NCBI RefSeq assembly: GCF_938045535.1
Contig: NZ_CALIMQ010000151.1
Location: forward strand, 1 to 5,705
Source of the DNA: an uncultured Campylobacter sp.
Lineage (GTDB): Bacteria; Campylobacterota; Campylobacteria; Campylobacterales; Campylobacteraceae
Direction: 5' to 3'
DNA: 5,705 nucleotides
This document shows, one piece after another, positions 4,994 to 5,705 of the stretch (position 1 is the stretch's first letter; the number at the start of each line of letters is the position of its first letter). The notes below the pieces were generated by a model. The model did no database searches. It was not told the origin of the DNA and worked only from the letters and a program-made list of their open reading frames with translations. The position numbers and the translations under genes were made by a program.

Positions 4994-5026
4994 CTCTAAA
5001 ATTTAAACGCTTAAAAAGAGCGAGCC

Positions 5027-5641
5027 GTGAGCGAAAAATTTCAAGCCGAGATGAAAGAGTTAGACGAAAAATTCGCCGCAATACCGGAGAATTTAAAGAA
5101 GCGATACGGCAAACAGAGACTAATTAGGTGCTCTAGTATGGTATTTTTAGCGCTTTTGTTCGGCATTGCATCGGTAGCTTCGCGACTTATTTCTTACGTG
5201 GATATTCAGATGCCCGAGCCCTTTTTGTTTTGTGTGGCGGTAGTTTTATCCATTTGTTTGACGGCATTTTGTTTAAAGTGCTACAAGACAAAAAAATACA
5301 GCAGCTTTTTCATAAAAAATCAAGATGCCAGTTTGACGATTTTTACTTTTGAGAATCAAGGTGAAAACTGGGATGAAGCCAATCAAGAAAAATTAAGTCG
5401 TTTTAAACAGGTGGATTTTGTTAAATACGCCTATCCTCATTATGAAAATCCCAGCCAATTTCGTGATTACAATCACTTTCTACTCAGTAATACAGACGGG
5501 GCTTATATTTTTTACGATGAAGAAAATGAAACAAATTTAAAATATCTTTACCAAATGATGAAAAAACAAGAACAATACTTTATCAAACAATTAACATTTG
5601 ATGACTTGAATGAGGTCGCAGAAAATTTTTCCGAAAATTAG
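5027..5641 (+). CDS. Uncharacterised membrane protein with two TM segments and a polar C-terminal domain
   Basis: A 204-residue protein starting MSEKFQAEMKELDEKFAAIP at GTG 5027. AAAAAGAG (5013-5020) lies six bases upstream as a modest Shine-Dalgarno, and a TATAAT box lies at 4988. Residues 1-34 are charged and helical. Hydrophobic stretches at about 37-56 (VFLALLFGIASVASRLIS) and 66-83 (FLFCVAVVLSICLTAFCL) should cross the membrane as a hairpin with a short loop, leaving both ends on the same side, probably the cytoplasm because of the basic RLIRC and KCYKTKK flanks. Residues 90-204 form a polar, aromatic domain with FVKYAYPHYENPSQFRDYNH and an acidic end. By my hand count the 5' half (5041-5280) is about 42% GC and the 3' half (5341-5640) about 30%, so the C-terminal domain may be of foreign origin. 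I do not recognise the family. An accessory or immunity-type role is possible but unsupported. Confidence 0.7.
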   Translation: MSEKFQAEMKELDEKFAAIPENLKKRYGKQRLIRCSSMVFLALLFGIASVASRLISYVDIQMPEPFLFCVAVVLSICLTAFCLKCYKTKKYSSFFIKNQDASLTIFTFENQGENWDEANQEKLSRFKQVDFVKYAYPHYENPSQFRDYNHFLLSNTDGAYIFYDEENETNLKYLYQMMKKQEQYFIKQLTFDDLNEVAENFSEN

Positions 5642-5675
5642 ATGTTTAACCTTGATTTTTGCGGTTCATTTTTTA

Positions 5676-5681
5676 TATAAT
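5676..5681 (+). promoter_or_regulatory. Predicted -10 box of a gene beginning beyond the right edge
   Basis: TATAAT is preceded by a T-rich stretch (CATTTTTTA), the usual look of a Campylobacter sigma-70 promoter. Transcription would start near 5688. It lies 35 bases after the stop of the two-TM gene, so the next gene probably has its own promoter. Confidence 0.5.
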
Positions 5682-5700
5682 TAAAGTAATGAACGAGAAT

Positions 5701-5705
5701 GGAGA
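5701..5705 (+). promoter_or_regulatory. Probable Shine-Dalgarno (GGAGA) at the right edge
   Basis: The last five bases, GGAGA, sit about 13 bases after the predicted transcription start and would serve a start codon just outside the window. The ATGs at 5689 and 5699 have no Shine-Dalgarno of their own and are less likely starts, though a leaderless ATG at 5689 cannot be excluded. Confidence 0.35.

Larger units (their letters stand above)
4840..5026. other. AT-rich spacer between the frameshifted gene and the two-TM gene
   Basis: No gene is seen. It contains further A/T palindromes, a hairpin at 4926-4950 and a TATAAT promoter at 4988-4993. A weak GCCG (4888-4891) / CGGC (4906-4909) pair followed by TTTT (4910-4913) could act as a poor terminator for the upstream gene, but the stem is only four pairs. 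Confidence 0.5.

Noticed and set aside
5648..5672. Intrinsic terminator after the two-TM gene (AACC...GGTT followed by CATTTTTT)
   Set aside because: The stem is only four pairs with an 11-base loop, and the T-run fits better as part of the promoter at 5676.

Overview
The window looks like a join of two unrelated bacterial genomes. Positions 1 to about 1188 read as a GC-rich Negativicutes-type Firmicute (Selenomonas-like): a DUF3290/DUF421 membrane pair on the minus strand, then divergently a 2x[4Fe-4S] ferredoxin (KorD type) overlapping the start of a 2-oxoacid:ferredoxin oxidoreductase alpha subunit (KorA type). From about 1189 onward the sequence reads as a Campylobacter of the oral, higher-GC kind (C. 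gracilis/showae/rectus-like). It starts inside the last ~48 codons of trpS, and its non-coding DNA is full of AAATTTTA/TAAAATTT. The KorA reading frame runs in frame into the TrpS tail, making a 78-codon hybrid ORF. I take this as an assembly chimera between two oral organisms rather than a real fusion; taxonomy is inferred from protein resemblance, not from a search.

Layout. 1-216 (-): N-terminal part of a DUF421 membrane protein. 218-670 (-): DUF3290 membrane protein, TTG start, one base before the DUF421 start. 671-898: divergent intergenic region with promoters on both strands and a leader that can form hairpins. 899-1102 (+): KorD. 1099-1188 (+): 5' stub of korA. 1189-1335 (+): 3' end of trpS. 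1346-1846 (+): DUF2628-like membrane protein. 1901-2167 and 2177-3514 (+): ACT-domain protein and UPF0210/DUF711 protein, a conserved pair. 3539-3952 (+): small predicted lipoprotein. 3953-4397: gene-free DNA crowded with AAATTTTA palindromes. 4398-4839 (+): uncharacterised cytoplasmic protein broken by a single-base frameshift. 4840-5026: AT-rich spacer with a hairpin and a TATAAT promoter. 5027-5641 (+): uncharacterised two-TM membrane protein with an AT-rich 3' half. 5642-5705: a new promoter and Shine-Dalgarno for a gene starting just past the edge.

How the genes work together. On the Firmicute side, KorD is the electron-carrying subunit for the KorA/KorB core that decarboxylates 2-oxoacids. 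On the Campylobacter side, trpS, the DUF2628 gene, the ACT gene, the DUF711 gene and probably the lipoprotein gene are closely spaced, each has a clear Shine-Dalgarno, and no convincing terminator lies between them, so they could share a transcript. The ACT protein is probably a ligand-sensing partner of the DUF711 protein. The right third resembles an accessory region: orphan small genes, one broken, set in repeat-rich spacers. I found no CRISPR array, tRNA, rRNA, transposase or recognisable defence system.
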